Assembly (NCBI GenBank): GCA_963677165.2
Contig: CAXXSX010000002.1
Location: 5,084,001 to 5,148,000, forward strand
Source: JAFGXT01 sp963677165
GTDB taxonomy: Bacteria; Verrucomicrobiota; Lentisphaeria; Victivallales; SZUA-371
Reading direction: 5' to 3'
Length of the DNA stretch: 64,000 nt
This document shows positions 8,519 through 17,993 of this stretch, one piece after another (the first letter of the stretch is position 1; each line of letters begins with the position of its first letter). The notes beneath the pieces are model-generated. The model had not been told where the DNA came from. It did no database searches and saw only the letters and a list, made by a program, of their open reading frames with translations. The position numbers were made by a program, and so were the translations under genes.

Positions 8519-10240
8519 TTATCCGTTGCTCATAGCCAAGGTCATAAGAAACTCGGCATTGCTTTTCATTTTCTTTAATTTTCCAAGAAGCAGTTCCATT
8601 GCTTCCACCGGTGGAACTCCATTCATAGCCTTACGCAGCTTCCAAACACACTGTAATTCATCCGGATGCAACAGCAACTCTTCTTTACGGGTTCCACTCT
8701 TTTCCATGTTAATTGCCGGATACACCCGTTTTTCAGACAGGTGACGATCAAGATGGAGTTCCATATTGCCTGTACCTTTGAATTCTTCAAAGATAACTTC
8801 ATCCATCTTACTACCAGTATCGATCAACGCTGTAGCTATTATAGTCAAACTTCCGTGATTTTCAATGTTTCGAGCTGCACCAAAGAAACGTTTTGGCTTA
8901 TGAAGCGCATTTGCGTCAACACCACCGGAAAGGATTTTTCCACTGTGCGGCTGCAATGTATTGTAGGCGCGAGCCAGACGGGTAATACTATCAAGCAGAA
9001 TAACCACGTCTTTACGGTATTCCACCAGACGCTTGGCCTTTTCGATTACCATTTCAGCAACCTGGACATGACGTTCCGGCGGTTCATCGAAAGTAGAACT
9101 AACAACTTCGGCATCAACACAACGCTGCATATCGGTAACTTCTTCAGGACGTTCGTCGATCAGCAGAATAATAAGTTCAACTTCGGGATTATTAGACCTG
9201 ATGCTGTTTGCCATCTGCTGCATCAGAACAGTCTTACCGGTACGCGGTGGAGCCACGATCAGCCCACGCTGTCCTTTTCCAATCGGTGAAACCAAATCCA
9301 CCACCCTGGGCGACATTGCGTCAGTGGGAGATTCAAGAATAAGCCGCTCGGTCGGAAAATAAGGAGTAAGGTTGTTAAACGGAATGATATCACGTTTACG
9401 TTCCGGCACATCATGATTAATGGTTTCAACCTTAAGCATAGCAAAGAAACGTTCCTTTTCACGCGGAGAACGAATCTGGCCGGCAACAAAATCACCAGTT
9501 TTCAGAGCAAAACGCCTGATTTGCGACGGGCTGAGATAAATATCTTCAGAACATGGCAGATAACTGTAGTTAGCAGACCGGAGAAATCCAAATCCATCCG
9601 GGAGAACCTCAAGATACCCACTGCCATACATCATACCGCTCTTTTCTGCATTGGCCCTCAAAATTTCAAAAATAAGCTTCGGTTTTTCCAACGCGCCAAT
9701 ACCTTCAACACCGAGATCAAGAGCCATCTTACTCAGTTCTGTCATTGACTTTGTCTGAAGTTCAGAAATATCGAGACTGGGTCCGACTTTATCGCGATAC
9801 TGTTGATTATTGTCGTGATGACCATTATGATTGTTATCGTTATCGCGATTATCGCGATTATTTTTTCTGTAATTATTCTTCGGACGACGTCCTTGCTGCT
9901 GACCGCCTTCCTTTTTTTCCTGCTGCGGTGCCTTATTTTCTGATTTAGCAGTTTTATCTTCTTTTACTTCCTGTGGTGCATCCTTTGAGACTTCAGCGGG
10001 CTCGGTCTTTTCTGCAGTTTGTTCTTCATCGACCTTCTTTTTGCGTCCGCGAGTTGTTTTTTTAGGAGTTTCTTCTGTGGTTTCCTTTTTCTTGCGTCCG
10101 CGAGTTGTCTTCTTAGGAGTTTCTTCTGTAGTTTCTTTTTTCTTGCGTCCACGAGTTGTTTTTTTAGGAGTCTCTTCTGCAGAGTTTACAACTTCTTCAT
10201 TGGCAGCGTCTTCATTTATTTCTGTCTTTTTTGCTGGCAT
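8519..10240 (-). CDS. rho: transcription termination factor Rho
   Basis: The 573-residue protein is clearly Rho: an N-terminal helical region and cold-shock RNA-binding domain (about 155-270), Walker A APPRTGKT near residue 332, Walker B VVILLDS, and the C-terminal Q/R-loop part with GTGNMELHLDR. E. coli Rho has 419 residues; the extra 150 are an N-terminal extension of Lys, Glu, Thr and Asn. It begins with three 17-residue repeats and continues into an Arg/Asn/His-rich stretch. Such disordered, charged inserts are known in Rho from several phyla and can add RNA affinity. It starts one base after the coaE stop. Confidence 0.97.
   Translation of the reverse strand: MPAKKTEINEDAANEEVVNSAEETPKKTTRGRKKKETTEETPKKTTRGRKKKETTEETPKKTTRGRKKKVDEEQTAEKTEPAEVSKDAPQEVKEDKTAKSENKAPQQEKKEGGQQQGRRPKNNYRKNNRDNRDNDNNHNGHHDNNQQYRDKVGPSLDISELQTKSMTELSKMALDLGVEGIGALEKPKLIFEILRANAEKSGMMYGSGYLEVLPDGFGFLRSANYSYLPCSEDIYLSPSQIRRFALKTGDFVAGQIRSPREKERFFAMLKVETINHDVPERKRDIIPFNNLTPYFPTERLILESPTDAMSPRVVDLVSPIGKGQRGLIVAPPRTGKTVLMQQMANSIRSNNPEVELIILLIDERPEEVTDMQRCVDAEVVSSTFDEPPERHVQVAEMVIEKAKRLVEYRKDVVILLDSITRLARAYNTLQPHSGKILSGGVDANALHKPKRFFGAARNIENHGSLTIIATALIDTGSKMDEVIFEEFKGTGNMELHLDRHLSEKRVYPAINMEKSGTRKEELLLHPDELQCVWKLRKAMNGVPPVEAMELLLGKLKKMKSNAEFLMTLAMSNG
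10034..10177 (-). repeat. rho: three tandem 51-bp repeats coding the Rho N-terminus
   Basis: Codons 22-69 of rho encode EETPKKTTRGRKKKETT twice and a third, almost complete copy that diverges after the KKK. The DNA repeats are nearly perfect, with a few silent changes, so copy number may vary between strains. Confidence 0.9.
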
Positions 10241-10241
10241 A

Positions 10242-10823
10242 TTACGTCCTTAGTTTCCGGTCCGTTTCCAGACACTGTTTATATAATATTTTCTCTGAAT
10301 ACTTATTAATTATCCCCAGATCCGCACGTTTCAGTTTCTCATCCGAACTCAATTGATTATCAATTCTACATTCAATCTCTTCTGGATTCCAGCCACGCAG
10401 CGCTAAACGCTTATACTGAACGTCACGGTCGGCCCAAACACTTATAACAACATCAAAATCATTTTCCCAACCGGCTTCATAAAGCAATGGAACATCACAA
10501 AGTAACATACCATCCTCACAGGACTCAACCTCTTGGCGCATAGCATTAAATACCAGTGGATGAAACCACGCATTAAGCCATTTCAACTCAACACGATCTT
10601 TAAATACAATATCAGCTACAACGCTTTTGTTGACTCCACCATTATCATCAATCACCGCAGCTCCCCAGTGGTTTCTGAAAGCATCAACCACCCCTGAACC
10701 AGCATCAGAATATACTCCACGGCAAAAGCCATCGGCATCAAATACAGTCCAGTTTAAAGCCTTGAAAATTTCAGAAACAGTACTTTTCCCGCAACCTATT
10801 CCTCCAGTCAATCCAACAATCAT
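10242..10823 (-). CDS. coaE: dephospho-CoA kinase
   Basis: The 193-residue P-loop kinase has Walker A GLTGGIGCGKST at the N-terminus, the CoA-binding DADGFCRGVY segment, the LLCDVPLLYE motif and a LID segment around RLALRGWNPEEIECRIDNQ. It phosphorylates dephospho-CoA in the last step of coenzyme A synthesis. It is the first gene of the leftward operon; its stop is one base from the rho start, so the two are translationally close. Confidence 0.95.
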   Translation of the reverse strand: MIVGLTGGIGCGKSTVSEIFKALNWTVFDADGFCRGVYSDAGSGVVDAFRNHWGAAVIDDNGGVNKSVVADIVFKDRVELKWLNAWFHPLVFNAMRQEVESCEDGMLLCDVPLLYEAGWENDFDVVISVWADRDVQYKRLALRGWNPEEIECRIDNQLSSDEKLKRADLGIINKYSEKILYKQCLETDRKLRT

Positions 10824-11213
10824 GAAAAAATTCCCATTTCCAACTGTTAAAAGACTTTAAATCCCCGAAGAGCATGTCATCTACATTATAAAAGGCCAAC
10901 AAGCCCATGAAAACGACATCAACACGCATTAGACACAAAAAATACGTTGAAGTAAAATAAAAAACGATTATAAAATGAAATTGTAATTATGCAGATTATT
11001 CTATCAGGGATTGTCCATATATTGAATTTACTGAAAACGACCAGTCAAGATCAATTCTCTTCATTACTATACAGATAGTTACAACAAAAAACAAGTTTAT
11101 AAATATTTTTTTGCGATTTTTTTTATGTATAATTTTAAATCAAACCTGAATTCGCCCGAAAGTCATGACCTTCGAGCGACAGCAACTTTACAATTAATAG
11201 GATGAAAGCATAT
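10824..11213. other. AT-rich intergenic region between coaE and the symporter gene
   Basis: This 390-bp stretch has no credible ORF. The reading frame that crosses it from 11135 is a shadow of the symporter gene. It must contain the coaE operon promoter and the symporter's 3' end, but I see no consensus promoter or clear hairpin terminator. Confidence 0.4.
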
Positions 11214-13190
11214 TTACAGCCAGCCGATTTGATGCATAAACGCAATAGCAACCGCAACCGGACTGATAAAACGAATAAAGATGCCCCACATAGCGGCAAG
11301 AGTAAGAACATGATATTCGGAATTGTGACTGGGATCATCCTTAAGCCCTGCCAGAAGAGAAATAAGGTGCACATCAGCAAAATTGCATGAACCATGACGA
11401 ATCTCTTCAACAGCCTTGCGAGTCCCCCAGATCCAACCGACAAACAACGAAGTAAAAAGTCCGCCAAGCGGCAGGAAGTAATTTGACCCAAGCATATCCA
11501 TCACGTCAAAGAAATTTCCTTTGGTGGAACCAAAAGTCATCACCAACCATTCATGCAATCCAGGCAACCGATCCCAGTCACTGATGCTAATCGCACTCAA
11601 ACAACCAAGACCAAATATAATCGCCCCAATAACAACCGAGGCGACTTTACGATCCCATTTTCTTTCATCAACGAAATACGCAGTAACCACCTCAAGCAAA
11701 CTAACCCCGGAAGTAAGAGCAGCTACCAGCAGCAACAGGAAGAACATTGTAGCCCAGAGCGGTCCGGCCGGCATACCGTTAAAGACAGCGGGAAGCGTCT
11801 GAAAAACAAGGCCGGGACCAGCGGAAGGATCGAATCCCATCGCAAATACTGCGGGAAAAATAGCCAATCCAGCCATCAAAGCAATAAGAGTATCAAGAGC
11901 AACAATTGACAAGGTTGAAATAAATAAATTCTCTTTCTTTGATACATAACTGCCGTAAGTAATTATCGCTCCCATTCCGAGACTTAATGAGAAAAAGGCA
12001 TGACCGAGTGCAACAAGAATACTCTGCGGCGTTAATTTAGAAAAATCAGGACTGAGATAGAACTTTACCCCCTTAACTGCACCGTCAAGGGTAATTCCTC
12101 TGATGATCAACACGATAACAAGTAAAAACAGCAATGGCATCAGAATTTTGGAGGCTTTTTCGATTCCGCCCTGAACTCCAAGACAGACAATACCAATACA
12201 CATCAGCATGAAAACCAGATGAAAAAGGATCGCATATGTTGGATTATCAATAAACAATCCAAATTGCTTACCAGTAATTGCCGTATTCAATTTTCTGGAA
12301 TACTGCATAGTAACCTTTCCATCTTTATCGGTTACCGGTATCATTCCGCCATAAAACTTTACAACCTGATCCTCCAGAGCTTTTTTCTCCACCAGTGCAT
12401 CAAGCTGCTCTGCATAAAAATCCCTGAATTCACGCTTATTCATTAATTGACCCGCAGGCATCATAATATTGATTTTAAACATCTTATTAGTGGCAATAAT
12501 AGCTTCAACTTGAGCAGCCTGTTCCAGGTCGTCCGATATTTTGATTGAAGAAAGCTTCTGTTCCTTTCCAGCCTTCTGCTGTTCGAGCTTTACAGCCCTC
12601 AACAATTCCTGCTTTACAGGTTCAGGAACTTTTTTCACATGATCCATAACAATACCGGCCAGGACTTCCGTTTTCTGGTTGCCTGGATTGGAATCAATAT
12701 CACCGGAAAGACTTTTTACAGTATAACCGATAGTCCATCCGGCAACGACGCTGTAAAATGAAAGGATTACAAATCCGGAAAGAACCCCCATAACGCCAAC
12801 CATGGTCCAACTGAATACAAAGACACAAAGACCAACAGCAATACTAAGAATCCCGAATCCCCATTGCTGAAAACACAATAAAGCAATACCAACAATGACC
12901 ATTCCAAGCCCCAGAAGATGAGCAGAAGCTGAAACTTTTGGTGTAAGCTGCTTAAAGGCCCCTACCGGATTTTTCTGGGTATGACGTCCAAGTGAAATTT
13001 CACAAAGCATGACCGGTACCCCGATCACTGCAATACAGATTAAGTAAACTAGAACGAAGGCTCCGCCTCCATACTCACCCGTGATATAAGGAAACTTCCA
13101 AATATTTCCAAGACCTACTGCAGAACCGGCAGCAGCCAAAATAAATCCCAGACTACCAGTCCAATTTTCCCTTTTCCCATTGTTTTTCAT
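11214..13190 (-). CDS. neurotransmitter:sodium symporter (NSS/SNF family), enlarged
   Basis: The N-terminus carries the NSS helix-1 signature GFILAAAGSAVGLGNIWKFPY and the helix-2 segment GVPVMLCEISLGRHTQKNPVGAF, so this is a LeuT-fold, sodium-driven symporter for amino acids or related amines. At 658 residues it is about 150 longer than usual bacterial members. Two additions are visible. One is about 45 residues with two extra hydrophobic segments between helices 2 and 3 (about residues 90-135). The other is a charged stretch of about 150 residues in the loop after helix 3 (about 165-310). The ATG has a GCAGGA site. The substrate cannot be told. Confidence 0.88.
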   Translation of the reverse strand: MKNNGKRENWTGSLGFILAAAGSAVGLGNIWKFPYITGEYGGGAFVLVYLICIAVIGVPVMLCEISLGRHTQKNPVGAFKQLTPKVSASAHLLGLGMVIVGIALLCFQQWGFGILSIAVGLCVFVFSWTMVGVMGVLSGFVILSFYSVVAGWTIGYTVKSLSGDIDSNPGNQKTEVLAGIVMDHVKKVPEPVKQELLRAVKLEQQKAGKEQKLSSIKISDDLEQAAQVEAIIATNKMFKINIMMPAGQLMNKREFRDFYAEQLDALVEKKALEDQVVKFYGGMIPVTDKDGKVTMQYSRKLNTAITGKQFGLFIDNPTYAILFHLVFMLMCIGIVCLGVQGGIEKASKILMPLLFLLVIVLIIRGITLDGAVKGVKFYLSPDFSKLTPQSILVALGHAFFSLSLGMGAIITYGSYVSKKENLFISTLSIVALDTLIALMAGLAIFPAVFAMGFDPSAGPGLVFQTLPAVFNGMPAGPLWATMFFLLLLVAALTSGVSLLEVVTAYFVDERKWDRKVASVVIGAIIFGLGCLSAISISDWDRLPGLHEWLVMTFGSTKGNFFDVMDMLGSNYFLPLGGLFTSLFVGWIWGTRKAVEEIRHGSCNFADVHLISLLAGLKDDPSHNSEYHVLTLAAMWGIFIRFISPVAVAIAFMHQIGWL

Positions 13191-13384
13191 TTTTTTCCTG
13201 CGTTGATATATCTTTTTTTTGAATTTTAAATAAAATTATGTTACAATATAACGGAAATCATTAATTTCCATGTTTTTTCTGTAAAATATTGATTCAGAAA
13301 AAAAAATTAAGAAAATGTGAAAAACACTGATTAACTGAGCTTGCCAACGACTAGTGCGAACACCGAGAAAAGAAAAGGACACAA

Positions 13385-13831
13385 ATGTCACGAAGTCGAC
13401 AAAGTCTCAGAAGCAGTCAAGGAGACCAAGCAGTAATGAGAATTTCATCCCGTCTTAGAGCAGTTATCATTGCGGCAATCGATGAAGCTGGTGGAGTTTC
13501 AGAGTTTGCACGAAGAGTAGGCCTGAGTCCAGCCACCGTAAGCCGCTACCGCGGAGGACAGATTAAATCATTCTCAAACGAAGCCTGGATCAAAGTCAAG
13601 CCAGTGATTGAATCTTATGCCAATTTGACTGAAGATCCGATAGCGGGTTCATCCCAGACAAATACAGGGCTTTCCGTTGATCAGCAAATTCTGCTAAAAA
13701 AATACAACCGCTTGACAGATGATCAAAAGATCAGATTATCTGACATGATTGACCAGTTATTGCATGAAGATCCACATCCCCTCAAGATACAATTCAAAGC
13801 AGCCGAAGAGCCAGGTAACTACAATACTTAA
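13385..13831 (+). CDS. helix-turn-helix DNA-binding protein
   Basis: The 148-residue protein has a compact HTH at about residues 37-58 (GGVSEFARRVGLSPATVSRYRGG), like Cro/C1 or YdaS-type domains. A predicted helix-rich tail includes QILLKKYNRLTDDQKIRLSDMIDQLL. The ATG is preceded by AAAAGGA. It is divergent from the symporter gene (194 bp between them) and could regulate it, but no operator is evident. No effector domain is recognisable. Confidence 0.65.
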   Translation: MSRSRQSLRSSQGDQAVMRISSRLRAVIIAAIDEAGGVSEFARRVGLSPATVSRYRGGQIKSFSNEAWIKVKPVIESYANLTEDPIAGSSQTNTGLSVDQQILLKKYNRLTDDQKIRLSDMIDQLLHEDPHPLKIQFKAAEEPGNYNT

Positions 13832-13861
13832 GGGTTCCTCAAAAAATTTATGACTGATACA

Positions 13862-13892
13862 AAAAACCCCGGATAGACCGGGGTATTTTTTT
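13862..13892. terminator. bidirectional terminator
   Basis: CCCCGG (13867-13872) and CCGGGG (13878-13883) form a stem, extended by an A-T pair, with A and T tracts on the two sides. It serves the HTH gene on the plus strand and valS on the minus strand. Confidence 0.85.
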
Positions 13893-13919
13893 ATTCTTTT
13901 ATACAGGCAGTCAAACCGC

Positions 13920-16601
13920 TCAGGCAAGACTGGCAATAAGTTTATCTACCCGCACCAGCTTCTGTTCAAGTTCTTCAAGATGTTCTTTGGCAGATGCAAC
14001 TACATCCTCTGGAGCATTGTTCAGAAATTTCTCATTAGAAAGTTTTCCTCTTGAACCTTTGATCCAGCCAAGAATCTGTTTTTTCTGCTTATCAAGCTTC
14101 TTAAGCTCTGCATCAATATCAATAATGCCTTTCAGCGGCAAATAAATCGTTCCGGAGTTAACCAGCTGAGAAGGTGCATGACCATGTGTATCAGAATCGA
14201 AGTCCGAGGTGGAAATTTCAATTTCTTCGGCATTCAGAAGCCTGCACATTGAACCGGACTCAGCTTTCAAAAACTCAGCTGTTGCGGCATCCACCGCCTT
14301 GATGAAAAACTTAATCTTCTTAGCAGGTGGAATATCATAAGATGCACGCAAATTACGTCCAGCCCTGACCAACTGGAATTTACCTTCAACCATGTCAAGC
14401 AAGTCTGGATCATCTTCCATAATAGATGGAATATTTTTATTTTTAAGTTCAGAAGGATATGCTTCAAGCATAATACTTTCTTCTTCAGCCAAAAATCCCA
14501 TCTGGTGAGCCAGTTCTTCAGTAACGAACGGCATAAATGGATGCAACAGACGAAGTATCTTGAACAAAACAAAGTCAAGAACAGCCAGAGTCTGCTGCTT
14601 TTCAGCATCCGTACCGTAAAGTTTTTCCTTTGATGATTCAATAAACCAGTCACATACGTTGTTCCAGACCAGTTCATACAATTGATGTGCAGCAAAGTGA
14701 AATTTGAACTCCTCAAGGGCTTCATCAACAATTTTAATGGTCTCATTCAGCCAGGCAATAATCCATTTCTCATCCGGAGTAAGATTTTTAATATCAATAC
14801 CGCTGAGATCACGGAACCCTTCTGTTACATCACCCTGCATCGTCCTGAAACGACAGGCATTCCAGAGTTTATTGGCAAAATTACGTCCGATCTCGCATTT
14901 TTCATTGCTGTAACGAATATCCATACCCACCGGAGCGATATAGATAATGGAGAAACGCAATGCATCGGTTCCGTATTTTTCCATTACGTCGAGCGGATCA
15001 GGAGAATTCCCCAGCGATTTACTGAGTTTACGTCCACGCTCATCACGAATAATACTGGTAAAATAGACATTTTTAAACGGCAGATCACCCTTGAATTCAT
15101 AACCCGCCATAATCATTCTGGCAACCCAGAAGAAAATGATATCCGGACCAGTCACCAAGTCACAAGTCGGATAGAAATATTTCAAAACATCGGTTTCTTC
15201 TGGCCATCCCTGAACAGAGAAAGGCCAGAGCCAAGAACTGAACCAGGTATCAAGCACATCAACTTCCTGACGCCACGGACCTTCTCCTGTCGGAGCTTCC
15301 GTGCCCACATAAACATCACCCGTGCGATCATTATACCAGGCAGGAATACGGTGTCCCCACCAAATCTGGCGACTAATACACCAGTCCTGAATATTTTCCA
15401 TCCAGTAAAAATAAGTTTTGGCCCAACGTTCCGGATAAAATTTAATTTTGCCGGATTTCACTGCTTCAATTGCCGGCTTTGCCAGCTCTTTCATATTAAC
15501 GAACCACTGGAAACTAATCATGGTTTCGATCGGCACATCAGCACGTTCAGAGAATCCTACGCTATGGGTAATATCTTCGATTTCAACCATCAACTCGAGC
15601 TTTTCAAGCTCTTCAATTACCTTCTCGCGAGCGTCAAAACGATCCATTCCGGCAAATTCCGGGCCACAGGCTTCACTCATGGAACCATCATCATTCATAA
15701 TCTTAAGCACTTCAAGATTATGACGCTGACCTACTTCAAAGTCGTTCGGGTCATGTGCCGGAGTAATCTTAACACAACCAGTTCCCTTTTCGGGATCAGC
15801 ATGCTCGTCTGCAATAATCGGAATCTTACGATCAGTAAGTGGAAGATCAACCGTTTTACCGATAAGATCCTTATAACGTTCATCATTTGGATTAACCGCT
15901 ACAGCAGTATCTCCAAACATGGTTTCCGGACGGGTGGTAGCGATAATCAGAGCACCGGAACCATCGGACAGCGGATATTTATAATGATAGAATTTACCGG
16001 GAACTTCCTTGTAAATTACTTCTTCGTCAGATAACGCGGTACGGGCAACCGGACACCAGTTAATCATACGCTGACCACGATATACATACCCTTTTTCATA
16101 AAGTTGAACAAAAACTTTCAGTACCGCATCACTCAAACCTTCATCCATCGTAAAGCGTTCACGCTGCCAGTCACATGCAGTTCCAAGCTGGCGAAGCTGA
16201 CGAATAATGGTACCGCCGTACTGCTCTTTCCAGTCCCATACTTTCTCGATAAAAGCTTCGCGTCCAAGGTCATCCCTGCCGGGCTGACCGCTTTCGCGCA
16301 ACGTTTTTTCTACCTTACTTTCGGTCGCAATACCGGCATGGTCAGTACCGGGAAACCAGCAGGTTTCATATCCCTGCATTTTTCTCCAGCGAATGAGAAT
16401 ATCCTGGAGCGTGTTATTCAAGACATGACCAAGATGCAAAATTCCGGTCACATTCGGTGGCGGAATCACAATTGAATACGGTTTCTTATCGGGATTTGGT
16501 TCACCGTGAAAATATCCTCGATTCTCCCAGATGGGATACCATTTCTTTTCCGCCTCAGCCGGTTCGTAAGCTTTCGGCATCTCACATTGATTGCTGCTCA
16601 T
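13920..16601 (-). CDS. valS: valyl-tRNA synthetase
   Basis: The 893-residue class I synthetase has the HLGH form of the HIGH motif (residues 56-59), the KMSKS loop as KLSKS near 522, the editing CP1 domain in between and the C-terminal coiled coil (LKKLDKQKKQILGWIKGSRGKLSNEKF) that marks ValRS. The RPETMFGDTAVAVNP editing motif is present. It charges tRNA-Val. It is a single gene ending at a shared terminator; length is normal for the family. Confidence 0.97.
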   Translation of the reverse strand: MSSNQCEMPKAYEPAEAEKKWYPIWENRGYFHGEPNPDKKPYSIVIPPPNVTGILHLGHVLNNTLQDILIRWRKMQGYETCWFPGTDHAGIATESKVEKTLRESGQPGRDDLGREAFIEKVWDWKEQYGGTIIRQLRQLGTACDWQRERFTMDEGLSDAVLKVFVQLYEKGYVYRGQRMINWCPVARTALSDEEVIYKEVPGKFYHYKYPLSDGSGALIIATTRPETMFGDTAVAVNPNDERYKDLIGKTVDLPLTDRKIPIIADEHADPEKGTGCVKITPAHDPNDFEVGQRHNLEVLKIMNDDGSMSEACGPEFAGMDRFDAREKVIEELEKLELMVEIEDITHSVGFSERADVPIETMISFQWFVNMKELAKPAIEAVKSGKIKFYPERWAKTYFYWMENIQDWCISRQIWWGHRIPAWYNDRTGDVYVGTEAPTGEGPWRQEVDVLDTWFSSWLWPFSVQGWPEETDVLKYFYPTCDLVTGPDIIFFWVARMIMAGYEFKGDLPFKNVYFTSIIRDERGRKLSKSLGNSPDPLDVMEKYGTDALRFSIIYIAPVGMDIRYSNEKCEIGRNFANKLWNACRFRTMQGDVTEGFRDLSGIDIKNLTPDEKWIIAWLNETIKIVDEALEEFKFHFAAHQLYELVWNNVCDWFIESSKEKLYGTDAEKQQTLAVLDFVLFKILRLLHPFMPFVTEELAHQMGFLAEEESIMLEAYPSELKNKNIPSIMEDDPDLLDMVEGKFQLVRAGRNLRASYDIPPAKKIKFFIKAVDAATAEFLKAESGSMCRLLNAEEIEISTSDFDSDTHGHAPSQLVNSGTIYLPLKGIIDIDAELKKLDKQKKQILGWIKGSRGKLSNEKFLNNAPEDVVASAKEHLEELEQKLVRVDKLIASLA

Positions 16602-16696
16602 AGTCAGTAATACGCTCCTGTTAGTTACTCCGGCACAACATGATAGATTACAGAAACCGGATAATATATAAATTTTTCTATACGCTATACGCTAAA

Positions 16697-16721
16697 AGCG
16701 GCGGATTCAGCTAAATCCGCC
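16697..16721 (-). terminator. probable terminator of the SGNH gene
   Basis: GGCGGATT (16700-16707) pairs with AATCCGCC (16714-16721). On the minus strand the hairpin is followed by GCTTTTAG, a short U tract. It lies 73 bp after the SGNH stop. Confidence 0.55.
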
Positions 16722-16793
16722 ACGAAAAAGTTTAATATAACACTATTTTTTTATTTTTTTAGTCAAAAAGACCTCAACTTTACAGAAAAATTA

Positions 16794-17822
16794 TTACAGC
16801 CATGGACGAATCGCATCGGAAAGGTTTTGAGCCATTTCAATCATTCCAAGATCAGAAGGATGGATCATGTCATCACTCTCTCCACCAAAGAACTGAAAAA
16901 GCTCAGGGCCTTCAAGTAAATGCAGCAATGGAGCATTGCTGTCGGCAAACGCCTGTCGGAGAATCCTGCGGTAATCTTCCGAGAAAGGAATATCCTTTTC
17001 GGTCTTTCCTTCCTCGAGATTCGGGAAGATACGGTAATCATTGAAGCACGGCCAGTTGGTAATGCAGAATATATGCTTGGATGGATGAGCTGTCGTCATT
17101 TTCTCAATAATATACCGGACACGCTTTTCAAAGTCATCAAAATCCCACTTCATCATATTCAGCGACAAGCCCATCGTCATAAAATCCCAGTCCGTCCTGG
17201 ATGCCAGATAATCCGCCATATCAGATTCAATGAAACATGAACCACCGGAACCAATGTTGATCAAATCAGCTCCCAGCCGCCACGCAGTTTGAAAAGCATA
17301 ACTCAGATGAGGCAAGGTAGTCGCTCTCCCCGCGGTCAAAGAAGTTCCATAAGCCAAATAGCGCAACGACGGTACTTCTGTTTTGCGAGGCGGCCTTACC
17401 CCCTCCCCCTCGACAGAATGAAAAATCAAACTGCCACGAGCGCCGGAAAACATAAACCGCCAGACCCCGGAATCAAATGGACCATGACGCAAACCACGCT
17501 CACGATATATTTTTATATAGTCACTGCGGGTAAATTCCAGCGTTACTGGTTCTTCTCCGACCTCAATACGATCTCGAGTCATAAAATGTCCGTGAAACAA
17601 AACACCGAGCGCCTCTCCTCCAACGGAACTCAGGGTAATTTTAATCGTATCCGACTCGGAATAAAAGCGAATCTCACTATTTGTCGGCTCATGCATTTCC
17701 TTGCTGCCGCGTTCACTAATCTTCTCACATACATTCTCAGGTACTCTCAAAAGCATAACTCCGCCATTATCCTGTTCAACAACGCCATCGACATTATGCA
17801 ATTCCACATTATCATAAATCAT
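16794..17822 (-). CDS. SGNH/GDSL-type esterase with an N-terminal beta-sandwich-like domain
   Basis: Residues 1-145 look like an all-beta accessory domain, as in two-domain carbohydrate esterases. The SGNH hydrolase follows. Block I is YGTSLTAG near residue 159 (Ser nucleophile, with Thr in place of the usual Asp/Asn before it), block II is INIGSGGSCF, block III is the weak MGLSLNM and block V is DMIHPSDLG with the catalytic Asp and His. There is no signal peptide, so it is probably cytosolic. It may remove acyl groups from sugars, which would fit the nearby polysaccharide genes. The start has AGGAG. Confidence 0.75.
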   Translation of the reverse strand: MIYDNVELHNVDGVVEQDNGGVMLLRVPENVCEKISERGSKEMHEPTNSEIRFYSESDTIKITLSSVGGEALGVLFHGHFMTRDRIEVGEEPVTLEFTRSDYIKIYRERGLRHGPFDSGVWRFMFSGARGSLIFHSVEGEGVRPPRKTEVPSLRYLAYGTSLTAGRATTLPHLSYAFQTAWRLGADLINIGSGGSCFIESDMADYLASRTDWDFMTMGLSLNMMKWDFDDFEKRVRYIIEKMTTAHPSKHIFCITNWPCFNDYRIFPNLEEGKTEKDIPFSEDYRRILRQAFADSNAPLLHLLEGPELFQFFGGESDDMIHPSDLGMIEMAQNLSDAIRPWL

Positions 17823-17954
17823 TATATCAGCTCCTGATTAGGTAGTTATGGCAAATTAAAATACCAGATCAAATATTTAGTTCAAGAGCAAGCACATAAT
17901 TACAGTTTAAATTTGCACAAAAGCAATAATGATTTACAAATAAAAGGCTGGTAA

Positions 17955-17993
17955 GGAAAAATAAGGGACTTCGTTTTTAGAGATCCCCTTATT
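17955..17993 (-). terminator. terminator overlapping the stop of the TPR-like gene
   Basis: AATAAGGG (17960-17967) pairs with CCCTTATT (17986-17993), and on the minus strand the hairpin is followed by TTTTTCC. The right arm includes part of the stop codon of the upstream gene. Confidence 0.6.

Noticed and set aside
8666..9289. A 207-codon frame opposite rho
   Set aside because: Antisense shadow of the conserved ATPase part of Rho.
10019..10309. Repetitive frames opposite the Rho N-terminus (FLRPRVVFLGVSS repeats)
   Set aside because: They are only the complement of the 51-bp repeats that encode the Rho tail.
14682..16034. A 450-codon open frame on the plus strand inside valS
   Set aside because: It is fully antisense to the well-supported valS gene, has no ribosome site and its protein has no domain; it follows from the codon use of valS.
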